From Chalciporus piperatus (taxonomy: Eukaryota > Basidiomycota > Agaricomycetes > Boletales > Boletaceae), in the NCBI GenBank assembly GCA_038093975.1, contig JBBPTG010000320.1:1-24803 (forward strand): a stretch of DNA of 24,803 nucleotides. The letters run 5' to 3'. The position numbers were made by a program, and so were the translations under genes. Positions 1 through 10,745 of the stretch are shown here, one piece after another (position 1 is the first letter of the stretch; the number at the start of each line of letters is the position of its first letter). The notes below the pieces were generated by a model. That model did not search any database. It was not told where the DNA came from and saw only the letters and a program-made list of their open reading frames with translations.

Positions 1-2244
1 ACAAGTGTTGTCGCAATTTTCCGCCTTTCAATGCCATAGATTGGCAGATGGAACGATTGACGCAGGCCGGGGCTTTCCGATTGTCACGACACTGATTGGA
101 GTCCCTCTTGATCGATGAACGTTGAACATCTGTTTTCGCTCATTCTCCCACATTTTAACTTGGTACGAGCTGGTGCGAGTGGGCCTAGATGTGGGATATC
201 GGACAATTGGTAGGACAGCGTTGCCAAAAAAACGGGTTCACAAATAGAATGGGCCAGGGGACGGAAACTCAGCGAGTTGACTGCTTTGCGTCCGTAACGC
301 CACCAGCCACTAAGCACCACGCCTGTGCTCATTATGCCAATATGTGTGCCTATCGCGATCAATGATGCTTACTTGAGTAGATGTGCAGATGTGCATGGGA
401 TTAGACGCCCAATGGGAAACGGGAGAAGTGTCCCTCTTCGCTCCCGGAATTCGAAGCCGTTGGGCGTGTTCGTGAGAGTAGACTGCTTTGTCCGTGAGTA
501 ACTGATGAGTGATCTTGGGGATATGAATGAAGGATTATTGGTTCCCAAAGTGGGAGAGATGCGTTGAGGGTAGTTGAAACTTGAAACCGCGGCTTATTCA
601 GTTGTTCCATTGATCGTCCAGGATCGTAATCAGACACACTCGAGTCGGAATGCAGTCGGGTAACTTATGGGCCGATCTGGACACGGACAGGAAGCCCGAG
701 TAGAATATTCTTTGAGGGCAATTCGTGATCCTCAGACGAATGAGGGGGAGACATCTCTCGGCGGACTGGTGCATCGTGCTCAATCTGTTCCGGCTGGTTT
801 CACGCCGTCGTGTGCAGTGCTGGTGGACGTTGGGGCAGATAACGGAGGGCGACGTCACTCGCAGAGGATGGTATCTTGGTGAGAGGAAGGCACAGAGGCC
901 AAGAGAGAAAGGAACCAGTAGTTGTGGGGAAATAGTGTCCAGGGCCCCGGGACGACAGGCTAAGTAAAGCTAGAACGCTGTTTTCCGGATGTGAGATGGT
1001 ATCAATATCAGTTGGCGAGATCCGAGCGAATGCGGTTCAAATCAGGTGCATGCGACGAGAAACGTGTTCTTGCCACATTGCTCACATGACAAATGGTGCG
1101 TTTCATTGACGATGGGCGTATCCGCATGTCTAGAAGATAATGATGGGCCTCATGAATAACTGGAGCAACAAGCTCCATTCCAGCGGGTGAAAGTGTGAAG
1201 ACGAAACATTGGCTATTTGACCGGGCATGCGGCGTCTGGAGGGTGGGAAGTTGGCGATGTGCTTGGGAGTTGGAGGGGAGAGCGCGACGCTTCTATAGCC
1301 GTAATGGGGCTCTCTGAGACAACGGGCCAGGATACAGAAAACGGCACGTCTGAGGCCTGCCCAGATCTCCCTGACCTGCCGAAAATCGGTTTATGATGTC
1401 TCCCAAAACTGTTGACCGTGGGCGCCGGCTTGTGTGGGCTGCTATCACGTGCGGCACGTATTTACAGTGACGTTATCGCCAATCCTCGCGTTCATCGACG
1501 TCCATTTAGTGGAGCAGTCCCTGAACGCCGCAGACAACGTGCAGGACAACATTGTCTCCGTCGTCGGCGTTGAGTAAACGGGACAGGAAGTGACAGAGAG
1601 TGCTTCTTGCCTCGTTCTTTGTTCGTGGTTCGTCGGCACGCTGGAACCACGAGGAACCACGAGGCCGATAATACTCGGGCCGAGGGATATACTCCTGCCA
1701 ACGAGAAGGGGTATTCCGTGTCCATGGCGTCCCCCTGCGTTCCCCCCGTTATCCCAGAAGGCCCGAAATGAACTAGGTAAAGGACTGAGTTCGAATGTTG
1801 ATCGTAAATATAATATTTCCTAGGTGGAACAAACTGAACCCGAATGGCGGCTATTTCTCGAACCAGTCTTGTTGTCGCGTCTCCCGGGACCAGAGGAGGA
1901 TGCGATGAGCCATCAATCTGGTGCATCAACTTCGTTTCTTATCTGGAACGTTCAGATCGTTCAGACTCAGCTCGGACTCGGAAGAGATGCAAAGGCCCTT
2001 TGATCTTAGCATGAACTGACTTGTCAATGTATGTAACGTGCTTCGATCTCACGTCGCTTAGCTGCCTCGTGCCTACCTTATAACGTCGTCAAAGGTCCAA
2101 TGTTGAAAACGCCCCAATTGCACTGTGCTGGCTCTAATCACGGCCAACACGCCCCCTTGGCCTGGCTGAAAAGCCGCTCCCTCCTTATACCTATCGCTCA
2201 TTTTCTCTTCCGCGAGGGTCCTTGACAAGTCCTTTCGCTCGACC
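1..2244. other. Gene-poor stretch, no recognised gene
   Basis: No open frame here could be joined across plausible GT-AG introns into a recognisable protein. The longest frame (minus strand, 1492-1929) has no domain I know and an unbiased composition. A second minus-strand frame (84-362) has a mildly hydrophobic Gly/Trp-rich start, but nothing supports it further. The last 200 bases, with TATA-like TTATAAC near 2087 and TTATACC near 2184, probably hold the promoter and leader of the RING gene starting at 2245. Lineage-specific, decayed or non-coding transcripts cannot be excluded. Confidence 0.5.
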
Positions 2245-4232
2245 ATGCTCGTTGTCGGTTCAAATTCAACCTGCGATATCTGTCTCGAGTCCTACACAAG
2301 TGGGGCCAACGTCCCCCATGCCATAACGTGCGGTCACGTCTTCTGCCAGAAGTATGTGCATGACTCCAACCAGCGATCGAAGAGGATCAACTGATGGCAT
2401 GCTAGATGTCTCAACCATCTGACGCAGCACAAGTGTCCCCTTTGTAGGGAACGCTTCTCTCCACGGGAGGTCAGGAAACTGCACGTGGAATGCGACGCCA
2501 CAACCATCGAATCACATCCTACGGAGGGCGCTCCAAAGGTTGACAACGATGCCCAACGTCTCCTAGACGACATCGCTCGCATCGTCAAGGAGGGTGCCAA
2601 GGTCAATGAGATCAGAAGAGTAATTGATGATTGCAGAACGTATTACAAATCCCAGCCCGGGAATCAGGTGGGCCCCACAGTTCTCGATCCCTGGACAATT
2701 GATACGACCGTTTGCATTAGTATACACCTGTCAGGGTCGGTGCTCTCCTTCTCCATAGCCTGATGGAAGGCCAGCGAAAGCTGGGGTTGCAAGTGGAGGA
2801 ACAGCGCGAGATAACTGCCGCACGTGACGAAATACGTGATCGCTTGACGTCCGAACTTCACGCTGCTGAGATCAAATACCAGGACCTAGAGCGCACGAGT
2901 CGCGATGAGAAAGAGACCGCGCTTGCTGTTGAGAGGAGTCTCAGGGAGCACTATGATCACATGAACGGTTTCTGGAAAAGGTATGTATTTTCGCCACAAG
3001 TCGTTTGAGTCGATCGTTGTTGACGCTTCGTTTTCAGTCAAGTAAGTGAATGAACTTGCCTTTGACCTTCGTAGTCTAAGGCCCGACTTCAGTTGGAATC
3101 CGCGCACAAAGAGTGTCGGGAACTGCGCGACGAACTCGCTCGGATCCTTTCAACTCATGGGACTGTACCTCCCCGTTCCGTAGATATGCAGCACGTGTAC
3201 AGGCCCGCTGACGAACAGAAACGCACCTTTGGAAACGGTGATGGGGGATTGTCTCGACTGGAGACCACGAAAGGCAAATTCGTTGATGACGATTATGACT
3301 TTCACCTCTCACCTCTTGCAGAGGTCGATGCGCCTTTGGCTTCGACTGCGCCATCCCTTCTCGCGCTCGCCGACGATTTTGACGACGACATGGTGAAGGT
3401 GAAGCGAACCAAATCTCCTATCGATGAACAACCTGAGTTGGATTCAGAGATTGAAGATTACGGCACTGCCGCCGCAACGGCGTATCCATTCCCTGCCCAC
3501 CTCCAGCCGCAACCGGACCCTATACCCATTCCTTCTCGGACGCCGCCGTCCCGTCAGTCGAGCGGGATGGCCATGTCGATTACCGCTGATCAGTGGCCAT
3601 CGGGTATCTCCAGTTCCAAGTCACGGGATGACGTCGTCATGAGTAGTCGTCCTCCCTCCCCCGGCCATCGGTATTCCTCGGATCGCCAGTCCATACCGCA
3701 GGGTACACGTTCCAAGGAATCTATCACGCGAGAAATGACGGAGCTCAAGCGAAAAGACTCCGTCGAGATGGCTCCCAGGGAACAACTCGTCTCGAAACTG
3801 TACGACATCCTTGATAGTCCCAGACCTGCCTCGGCACTACACGGACACATGCAGCAACGCTCCGAATTCCCAGAACCAACACTCCCGCGAGCCGTCTCCC
3901 GTTTGACAGCACCTTCCCGCCCATCTTCTACAACTCAGCCTAGTTCTTCGTCGGCATCACACGATCCCAATGGGGCGCCGCCAGCTGACCGGAAGCCTCT
4001 CGTTCGCGCCAGCGATGTGGCGATGCAGCTGGAAAAGGAGAGGCTCGAAAGAATAGAGAAGGGACGTCATCGTCTCCGCGAAACACCTGCACCTGCACCC
4101 GCCCCTCCTGCGCTCACAAACTCTCTCAAGGATGCCACGAATGCACCGGTGGACGCTCACTACCTGAACCGCCACAGATCAACGAGTGGCAGGACAAAGG
4201 CGACGTATCAGCCAGTTGACACGCACGTCTAA
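2245..4232 (+). CDS. RING-type zinc-finger protein with central coiled coil
   Basis: Probable RING E3 ubiquitin-ligase-like protein of about 596 residues. Exons: 2245-2351, 2406-2667, 2721-2984 and 3075-4232. The last junction is uncertain: classical sites also allow 2721-2980, a 4-base exon 3038-3041, then 3075 onward, giving the same length. The N-terminal RING is a complete C3HC4: C10, C13, C29, H31, C34, C37, C46, C49, with CGHVFC before the first intron and CPLC after it. The intron falls exactly inside the finger, which supports the splice. Residues about 135-235 form a charged, heptad-like coiled coil. The rest (about 240-596) is Ser/Pro/Thr-rich and probably disordered. The start is the first ATG, just upstream of the RING. 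The domain order is seen directly; ligase activity is inferred from the fold, and substrates are unknown. The stop is TAA at 4230. Confidence 0.85.
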
Positions 4233-4704
4233 ACGTTCCCGCATCCTCGCGTTTCGTGCTTCATTTTTCGTTGGGTTTTCCATCTCGCACCTCTCATCGC
4301 TGGACTTCCTAGACAAGATGGTAATTGTGTCGTAATCTTTGCGCTACCTCGTTCCCGTTTTCCGTGCGTGTTCATTTGTTGCGAAGTTGTTGTGCATTCC
4401 TGCGTCTGTACTTTTAGTGGTTGTCGACGTGTACGATTGGGATACCTCCTTGTTCCATATGTAACGACCCCCTGTAACGTTCTACCTCGATGCGTGCCGT
4501 GGTAGACTCTCTCCTCCCCGACCTATATCATAGTTGTATGTAACGGTTATCGAAATATCCGCTCATTTATGGTGCATTGATAATTTGATTGTGATGGCAT
4601 TGAGCTTAGCCGAGGTGTTGGTGCAAAAGCTTTAGATCCTAACAAAGCCAAACACCACCCTTGCAAACTTTCGTCACTCGCCCCAAGGGCTCGCATACGA
4701 TACC
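4233..4704. other. Intergenic spacer (3' UTR and Nop4 promoter)
   Basis: This spacer separates the RING gene stop from the Nop4-like start. It is T-rich with scattered TGTA motifs (for example TATGTAACG near 4457 and TTGTATGTAACGG near 4534) of the kind found around fungal polyadenylation sites. I see no coding potential and no clear TATA box for the downstream gene. Confidence 0.4.
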
Positions 4705-7046
4705 ATGTCGACAAAATCCCTCGGTAAGCGCAAAGCCAGGGACGACGACGCTACTCCAAAACCAGGCGATGACGGACACGGGTGAGTCTCCCGCACCACC
4801 CCCCAACGTTCGATCCCTCACCGGTGTAACGTGCTTCACAGATCCACGCTTTTCGTTTCCAATTTACCATACGACGTGACATCGACGGATTTACAGACCG
4901 CGTTTTCAGATCTCGCACCCGTGCGATATGCGTTCGTAGTCCTCAAGCATGGGGCAGGTGCCTCCAAGGGTATTGGCTATGTCTCGTTTTCGATCAAGGA
5001 GGACGCGCAGACGGCGTATGATACGATCGCGAAAGAGGGGATGAAGTTGAATGGGAGGAAGATTAGGGTGCAGTGGGCGCATAGGAAGGTGAGTTTGGGT
5101 GTCTGTGTTGGGTGAGTTGTCGTTGATGGTGTGTTTGGTGTAGGAGGATAAGGAGAAGGGGAAGGACGAGGACAAGGAGAAGAAGGATGATAGGCCCAGG
5201 GCTGGGAAGGCAAATGAAAAGACGAAGGCAAAGAAGGAAATGGTGGAGAGCGATGGAGAGGATGTGCCTGTATCGCCGGAACACGATGAGATCGAGGAGG
5301 AGGAGGACGAAGATAACAACGAAGCAGAAGATGAGGAAGAGGACGAGGACGATGGAGACGACGATGAGGAGGAAGGCGACGAGGACGAGGAAGACGGCGA
5401 GGATGATGAGGACCAAACCCCGGAACACGACAGCGACGATGAAGCACCCCAAAAACCTCAACTACCCAATACCGATGTCGGAACCACAATCTTCATACGA
5501 AATGTTCCATTCGAAGCTACCGAGGATGATCTACGCACGTTGTACGTGTATGCTTTGTGTTGTGCATTCCACCCGCTTATCCAACCAGATTCCGTGTCTT
5601 CGGTCCACTTCGATACGCTCGCCTCGCGGTCGATCCTGAGACAGAGCGTCCTCGTGGAACTGGGTTCGCATGCTTCTGGAAGAAAGAGGACGCGGACAAG
5701 GTCATCGAACAGAGTGAGCTTCTGCGAAAAGAGACCATGGGCACGGAGGTAAAAGTAAGCACGCTCCCTATATCCACCAGCATATGTCCCGTTTACACAA
5801 TGGCAGCCATCGAAGAAAAATCCGTTCACTCTTCCTTCCCTTCTTACCCCTGACCCATCGGCGAGCGTCGCGAAAAGCCTGGTGTTGCAGGGTCGGACGC
5901 TCGACGTCGTCCGGGCCGTGACGAGAGATCAAGCGACCAAGCTCAAGGAGGATGGTGAAAAGGTTCGAGAAAAAGCCGACAAGCGCAACCTTTATCTATT
6001 GCGCGAGGGAGGTAAGGTCGCTTCCACTACGTTTGTCGAGAACGAGTCTAATCAGGACTCTAGTCATACTACCAAACACGCCTGCTGCCGGCACGATCCC
6101 CGCCGCTGAGCTGGAGAAGCGAGCGAACTCTTTCGGCGCACGCAAAACGATGCTGCGTACCAATCCGTCCCTTTACGTTTCCAAAACACGCCTCAGCATA
6201 CGTCAAATACCGCTCTTTGTTACCGAACGCGTCCTCAAGCGCCTTGCGATCCACGCTGTTCGAGAGTTCAACGCAGATGTCAAAAAGGGTGTACGAGAGG
6301 GCCTTACTCCTGACGAGCTCGCTGAGCCTGTTCAAGGTGACGAAGGAGCGAGCAAGGTTGATGTCAAGGAAGAGGATGGTGCCAAGTCGAATAAGAAGAT
6401 GGGCAAAGGCAAAGTAGGGCGTGTGACAGGCGTGAAGCAAACCAAGATTGTGCGCCAGCAAGATCGTCTCGACCCCATTACGGGCAAGGGACGGAGTCGC
6501 GGGTACGGTTTCACCGAGATGAACAAGCATGCGGACGCGTTGCGTGTATTGCGATGGGCCAACAACAACCCGGACGTAGGTGCGTTGTTTGACAAGTGGT
6601 GGAAGGAGGAGCTAGCGGATCTCGTCAAGGGTGAGAAGGCAAAGCCGAGCCTGGACGAGCCGAGGATCAAGCGGATGAAGAACGAGATGGAAGCCCCGTC
6701 CAAACCTCCCAAAGGCACGCTCATTGTCGAGTTCTCGATCGAGAATGTTCAGGTCGTGCACCGCCGAGCAACACAGCAGGAGAAACAGGTCAGTTACTCC
6801 AATGATGTCACTGATTGAGTATGGATGCTTATTATTCCATAGACACAACCACAGCCACGACCACATAGCGTGAAGGAGCGGCTGACCATGAGGAGTACGG
6901 AGGACCGACCAACGAAGAAACGCCGTTTGTCATCTGACAAGGCCAAACCTCTGCCTGTCAGCAAGGAAGAGTCGGTGAAGCCCGGCAATCTGATCGGGTC
7001 CGTCATTGGCCGGAAACGACGAGCACGAAAGGCTGGTAAGGCTTGA
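4705..7046 (+). CDS. nop4: Nop4/RBM28-like nucleolar RNA-binding protein
   Basis: Homologue of Nop4 (RBM28), a nucleolar protein needed for 27S pre-rRNA processing and 60S ribosome assembly. Exons: 4705-4781, 4842-5088, 5144-5541, 5589-5754, 5807-6011, 6064-6788, 6843-7046. All junctions keep frame, giving about 673 residues, close to yeast Nop4 (685). RRM1 is at about 27-107 (TLFVSNLPYDVT, then KGIGYVSF). A Lys-rich then Glu/Asp tract covers about 110-210. The next RRM is at about 221-300 (IFIRNVPFEATEDDL; RGTGFACFWK). A split C-terminal RRM covers about 405-600 (LSIRQIPLFVTE; SRGYGFTEM; LIVEFSIENVQVV). A basic tail ends in KRRARKAGKA. The spliced sequence FGPLRYARLAVDPETERPRG strongly matches the family. 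Oddity: the usual second RRM between RRM1 and the acidic tract is not seen. The gene assignment is secure; exact exon ends are hand-made. Confidence 0.9.
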
Positions 7047-7616
7047 CGAGCTTCTAGGAGGTCACGCACATATTTTACGCTGGGAATATTCAGATCCAAT
7101 GATATCACGGCTGTGACACCCGCGAGTGGCAGGATTACCTTTCTTGCGATTTTTCTCAGGTAAGGCAGGATAAGGCCATAGTCTGCCATAAGTCACTCTC
7201 GCGGATTTGAACTTCTCCACCTACTAATCTGACTCGGGTCTTGGCTCTGGTACCCTTGGTCAGGCAACCGGGGTTGTATCTCGTGCTTGGCAAGGTAAGG
7301 ATATGCGGAACGGGACGTGAGGACCAAGTGTGCACGGATGCTCAAACATCTTGATGAGTGGAGTGATGCAGTCAGGGATGTGAATTTAGATTAGAGTCGA
7401 TATTGATGAGAGGAACTTGCGCGCACCTTGGCACGACAAGGATCGTCCAGTGCAGGCGGATCATTGACATGCTGTTTACCAAAACTTGATGAGTCAAATA
7501 TCGCGCAGGCGGGCCGTGAGGACCACTGCTATTGCTTCCAGACAGCGGAACTTGGGGACTCCGGGGAAGCCCTGTGCAGCTAGCAAGGAGTGTGGTCTTG
7601 TGAGTAAGTTGCAACG
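7047..7616. other. Intergenic spacer between Nop4-like gene and dehydrogenase
   Basis: About 570 bases with no convincing gene. A minus-strand frame (7372-7698) overlaps the dehydrogenase start and has no recognisable motifs. The spacer must hold the 3' end of the Nop4-like transcript and the promoter of the dehydrogenase. No clear TATA box is visible near 7560-7616. Confidence 0.4.
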
Positions 7617-8810
7617 ATGGCGAGCCCCAAAGTGTGGTTGATAACAGGTGTATCATCGTCGCTTTCGATCGTATCAACGTCACTGAGTCTCTACTCAAGG
7701 GACCTCTTCGGGATTTGGTCGACGACTGGTCACGATCGTGCTGTCCCGAGGTGATCGAGTGGTCGCAACAGCGCGGTCAATCGAGAAGCTACATGATCTC
7801 CCGAGTTCTCCGAACCTATTCATCCTTCCACTCGATATTACGTCGAGCCCAGAAACGATCCAAGGAGTGGTCAATGAAGCCGCCGCCAAGTGGGGAACGA
7901 TCGATGTTTTGGTCAACAATGCGGGTCTCGGTTTTCCAGGTCTTCTTGAGGAGGGCGGGTGAGTAGTCAACTTGTTGAATGGAATCGTGGATGTGTTCGT
8001 GACGGATGATCATCGGCGTAGCGTTCAGAAGATGATCGCGCAGTATGAGGTGGGCGTGTTCGGACCGTTGAACGTGACGAACGCGGTGCTTCCGTACATG
8101 CGCAAGCGTGAGTGCAAGGCCACTTTAGCGTAAGCGTGTTGACCTGAAACGACCTCTTTCCGGGATGAAGAACGGAGTGGAACTGTCGTCATCGTGGGCA
8201 GTCGATGTGCGTGGAGGCCAGAGATAAGAGTACTTTGTTTGCGTTGAATGCAAAGGCTACCCGCGCTGAACTCACTTGACAGGGACTCGGTCAGTGGCTT
8301 GTGTTGTCGTTGACTGTCGATTCAGACGATTGATCGACGACGCAGGGTTCTATAGCTCGTCCAAGGCGGCCGTGCAAAGTAAGCGACTCTGCGTCCTCGA
8401 AACGAGGGCTCTATATTCACTGGTTCTTAGTCATGGGTGAAACGCTATCCGTCGAGTTGGCACCGCTCGGTATCCGCGTGCTCATCGTCGAACCTGGTTC
8501 GTTCAGGACGGAAGGGATATTCGTCAACCCGTTCGATGTGTCCAACCCAATACCCGACTACGAAGAACAGCGGGCAGATTCGTTGATCACGTATAATGCT
8601 GTCGATGGCAAGCAACCGGGCGACCCAGTCAAGGCGATGAATGCGGTCGTGGACGTTGTTCGAGGAGAAGGTGTCGCTGCGGGGAGAGAGTGGCCGCTGT
8701 ACTTGGTTCTGGGGAAAGACGCGGAGAGAGACATACGGAACAAATGTTCTAGAATGATTAGACACCTTGACGAGTGGACAGGGGTAGTGAGAGGAGTAGA
8801 TTTCGAGTAG
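7617..8810 (+). CDS. Short-chain dehydrogenase/reductase (classical SDR)
   Basis: NAD(P)-dependent oxidoreductase of the classical SDR family, about 284 residues; the substrate is unknown. Exons: 7617-7647, 7700-7958, 8022-8107, 8171-8229, 8283-8289, 8346-8378, 8431-8810. The cofactor motif TGTSSGFG (residues 10-17) is rebuilt only by splicing the first intron. NNAG lies at 83-86. The catalytic triad is S136 (IVGSR), Y150 and K154 (YSSSK). The Tyr motif is reached through a 7-base exon (GGACTCG) that supplies Gly-Leu plus part of a Gly codon; both flanking introns (53 and 56 bases) have GT-AG ends. VEPGSFRTEG (about 180) is the usual PG segment after the active site. All catalytic residues are present, so the enzyme is probably active. 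No signal peptide or membrane segment is seen. The nearest family members by memory are fungal NAD(P)-binding Rossmann proteins of undefined role. Confidence 0.9.
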
Positions 8811-8890
8811 TGATCACGTGATGACGTAGCTATTGTTTTCTCGGTGTTCATCAAAGGGAGATTCAGATGTTGTCGAGTGAACGCAAAGTG

Positions 8891-10396
8891 ATGCAAGGTC
8901 AGTTGACTCTGTAGCCATAACCTTGTGAGCATTCTTGTCTGATATTTTTTTATTTAGTGTCGCCAACTCCTGTCGCATCTTCGTCGACCCCCCCTCCCGT
9001 GCCAGGCAATGGACCACCCAATACATTCAATATCCCAACCGCCCAACCTGATCTATCCATCCTCGTCCAAAAATGTACCCGCTGTCCCTACACCGGTCCC
9101 ATTACCTCCTTTCCACCCCGTCGCACCGGAGCAGGTCACCTCAAAGTCTGCACAACCTGCATGGACAAACAAAACGCTCGAAAAGCCGCCTCGGAGATCG
9201 CTGTCGAGAACTCGGGTCGTGGCCAGATCGCCACCGCCGCCATGTCCCTCGACGATTTCTTGAATCTGGTCACCTTGAATAAGACGAGACCGTTTGATTT
9301 CGATACGATGGTCAGTGTGCCGCAGGGGTTTTTTCTCGCGGGGGAACATCTTTATAATCGGTCGAATCGAATAAGAGATTTTTTGGCGGAGGCGTCGGAT
9401 TATCATTGGAAGTACGTGTGGCCCCCCCCTTTTTTTTTTTTTTTTTTTTTTCTTTCGTTTGACGCCCTTGTGCTACTCACAGCCAAAAGAAAACGAAACG
9501 CGGAGGCAAATCCACCGTCGTCACCTATTTCTGTGCCCAACTCGAAGGCGAACAGTCCAAATCCCGTACCCAAGACTCTGACCGGAAATCCCGCTCCCGA
9601 ATCACCCGTTACCACTGCGGAGGATGGCTCCGGATCACGATCATGGACGACAACGAACATTTACTTCGGATACGTATGACACACGCAGAGGCACATCCGT
9701 CGTTTCCAGCGTCTTTTCGGAGACCACCCCATACGTCCGAGTTCAAGTTGGAGGCGACGCCTAAACCGGGACCGGCGCATGCGGTTGGAGTTGGAGTTGG
9801 AGTTGGAGGTGTACCAGTTCCAGGACCACCACCACCACCACATGCTCATCCATCACACCCACCTCACCCTCATCATCACCCACATTCGCATCCACATTCG
9901 CCTCTACCTCTGCCTCCGCCGATATTTGCGGGGTTACAACATCCACCACCCCATGTGCTAGTCGAACCCGGACCAGCAGGGCATCCGATAACACCTCCCG
10001 GTCCTCCACCAATCCACGCCCCTATGCCACCCCACCCCCATCCTCCACACCCCGACGAAGACGATCATCATCATCCAGGTATAGTCGTCGAGGGTGTACT
10101 CCCTCCAGACCAACTCCCCCCTCAGGCGAGACATAGTCCTGTAAGCTCCTCCCTCTTGGCTCCATGCACGCTTTCCTCACTTGACACGCGACACTTAGCA
10201 CCCCGTGGTGTTCTTCTCCCCCGAACAACTCGAGGGTCTCAAACGTAAATTCGACGAGATGATGACAGCAGCGAGCGGGCCTGTTCCTCCAGATCTCGCA
10301 CACGCCCTCGGATCCGTGTTCGATCATATCGAACGCACCGCGGCAGATGTCGATATTGGGAGGTTTGCGAAGCGCCAGAGGATCTCAGAGTCGTGA
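8891..10396 (+). CDS. Zinc-binding protein with His/Pro-rich region (WRKY-GCM1/FAR1-like finger suspected)
   Basis: Predicted protein of about 438 residues, possibly DNA-binding. Exons: 8891-8897, 8958-9411, 9483-10140, 10199-10396. The first exon (ATG CAA G) is the weakest part; the frame from 8958 on is firm. Near residues 38-65 there is a CTRC...CTTC pair that could bind zinc. After the second intron comes the pattern YFCAQ, YHCGGWL, then a His-x3-His (THAEAH). This resembles the Cys-Cys-His-His finger of the WRKY-GCM1/FAR1/FLYWCH group used by Mutator-like transposases and related regulators. That link is recalled, not tested. The C-terminal half is Gly/Val, then Pro/His repeats, and the last exon carries a predicted helix (EQLEGLKRKFDEMM). 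Intron 2 contains C8T22, a possible assembly trouble spot. Role and partners are unknown. Confidence 0.65.
9422..9451 (+). repeat. Homopolymer C8T22 inside an intron
   Basis: A run of eight C followed by twenty-two T sits near the 5' end of the second intron of the zinc-binding protein gene. It is prone to slippage and sequencing error, but being intronic it does not affect the frame. Confidence 0.9.
9784..9808 (+). repeat. (GTTGGA)n hexanucleotide repeat, coding
   Basis: Four tandem copies of a GTTGGA-type unit encode an alternating Val-Gly run in the zinc-binding protein. The same hexanucleotide is expanded further in the neighbouring opposite-strand gene (11517-11566). Confidence 0.9.
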
Positions 10397-10745
10397 GTAG
10401 GGACATGCATGATGCCAAACCGTAATGTATGTATTGTGTGTTCGTTGCATCTTTCTTTGCACTTGAGCTTGATTTATCACCCCGTCGTTGATCTGTGTAG
10501 GAAGACGTCACTCGTCAACTGCTACCTGTTTCACGTTTTTTTTTGTAAACCAACATGTGTCGTGACCTTCCTTCCATTGCCTATCATACATCACTATGTT
10601 TGCATTTCGTTCATCCATGCAATTAACTACAAGTCCATATGCACGAATCGATGCGATGCTCAAAGAAACGAAAAACCAATATGCTACGACCAAAAAAAAA
10701 ACCAAACGGAACGCAAAAAAAAGGTCCAGGTGCGATCCCGAAAAT
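10397..10745. other. Convergent 3' spacer
   Basis: This spacer separates two convergently transcribed genes that stop at 10396 (+) and 10746 (-). It is AT-rich with runs of A and T (for example near 10690-10720) and must contain both transcription ends. I see no gene. Confidence 0.5.

Noticed and set aside
1010..1050. GGTTCAAATCA, like a tRNA B box, with TTGGCGAGATCC before it
   Set aside because: The two boxes are only about 20 bases apart and no cloverleaf stems form around them.
1492..1929. Minus-strand frame of 145 codons in the left gene-poor region
   Set aside because: It has no recognisable domain and no extension through splice sites; its length is within chance for this base composition.
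3590..3850. Minus-strand frames under the RING gene tail
   Set aside because: They are antisense to a long, protein-like, in-frame exon and show no motif.
4906..5489. Long minus-strand frames rich in Ser/Pro/His or Leu/Val
   Set aside because: They are antisense to the Glu/Asp-rich tract of the Nop4 homologue; acidic codons leave the reverse strand open.
7634..7966. Plus-strand frame of 110 codons at the start of the dehydrogenase
   Set aside because: It includes the first intron and runs in the wrong frame; splicing 7648-7699 restores the TGxxxGxG motif in another frame.
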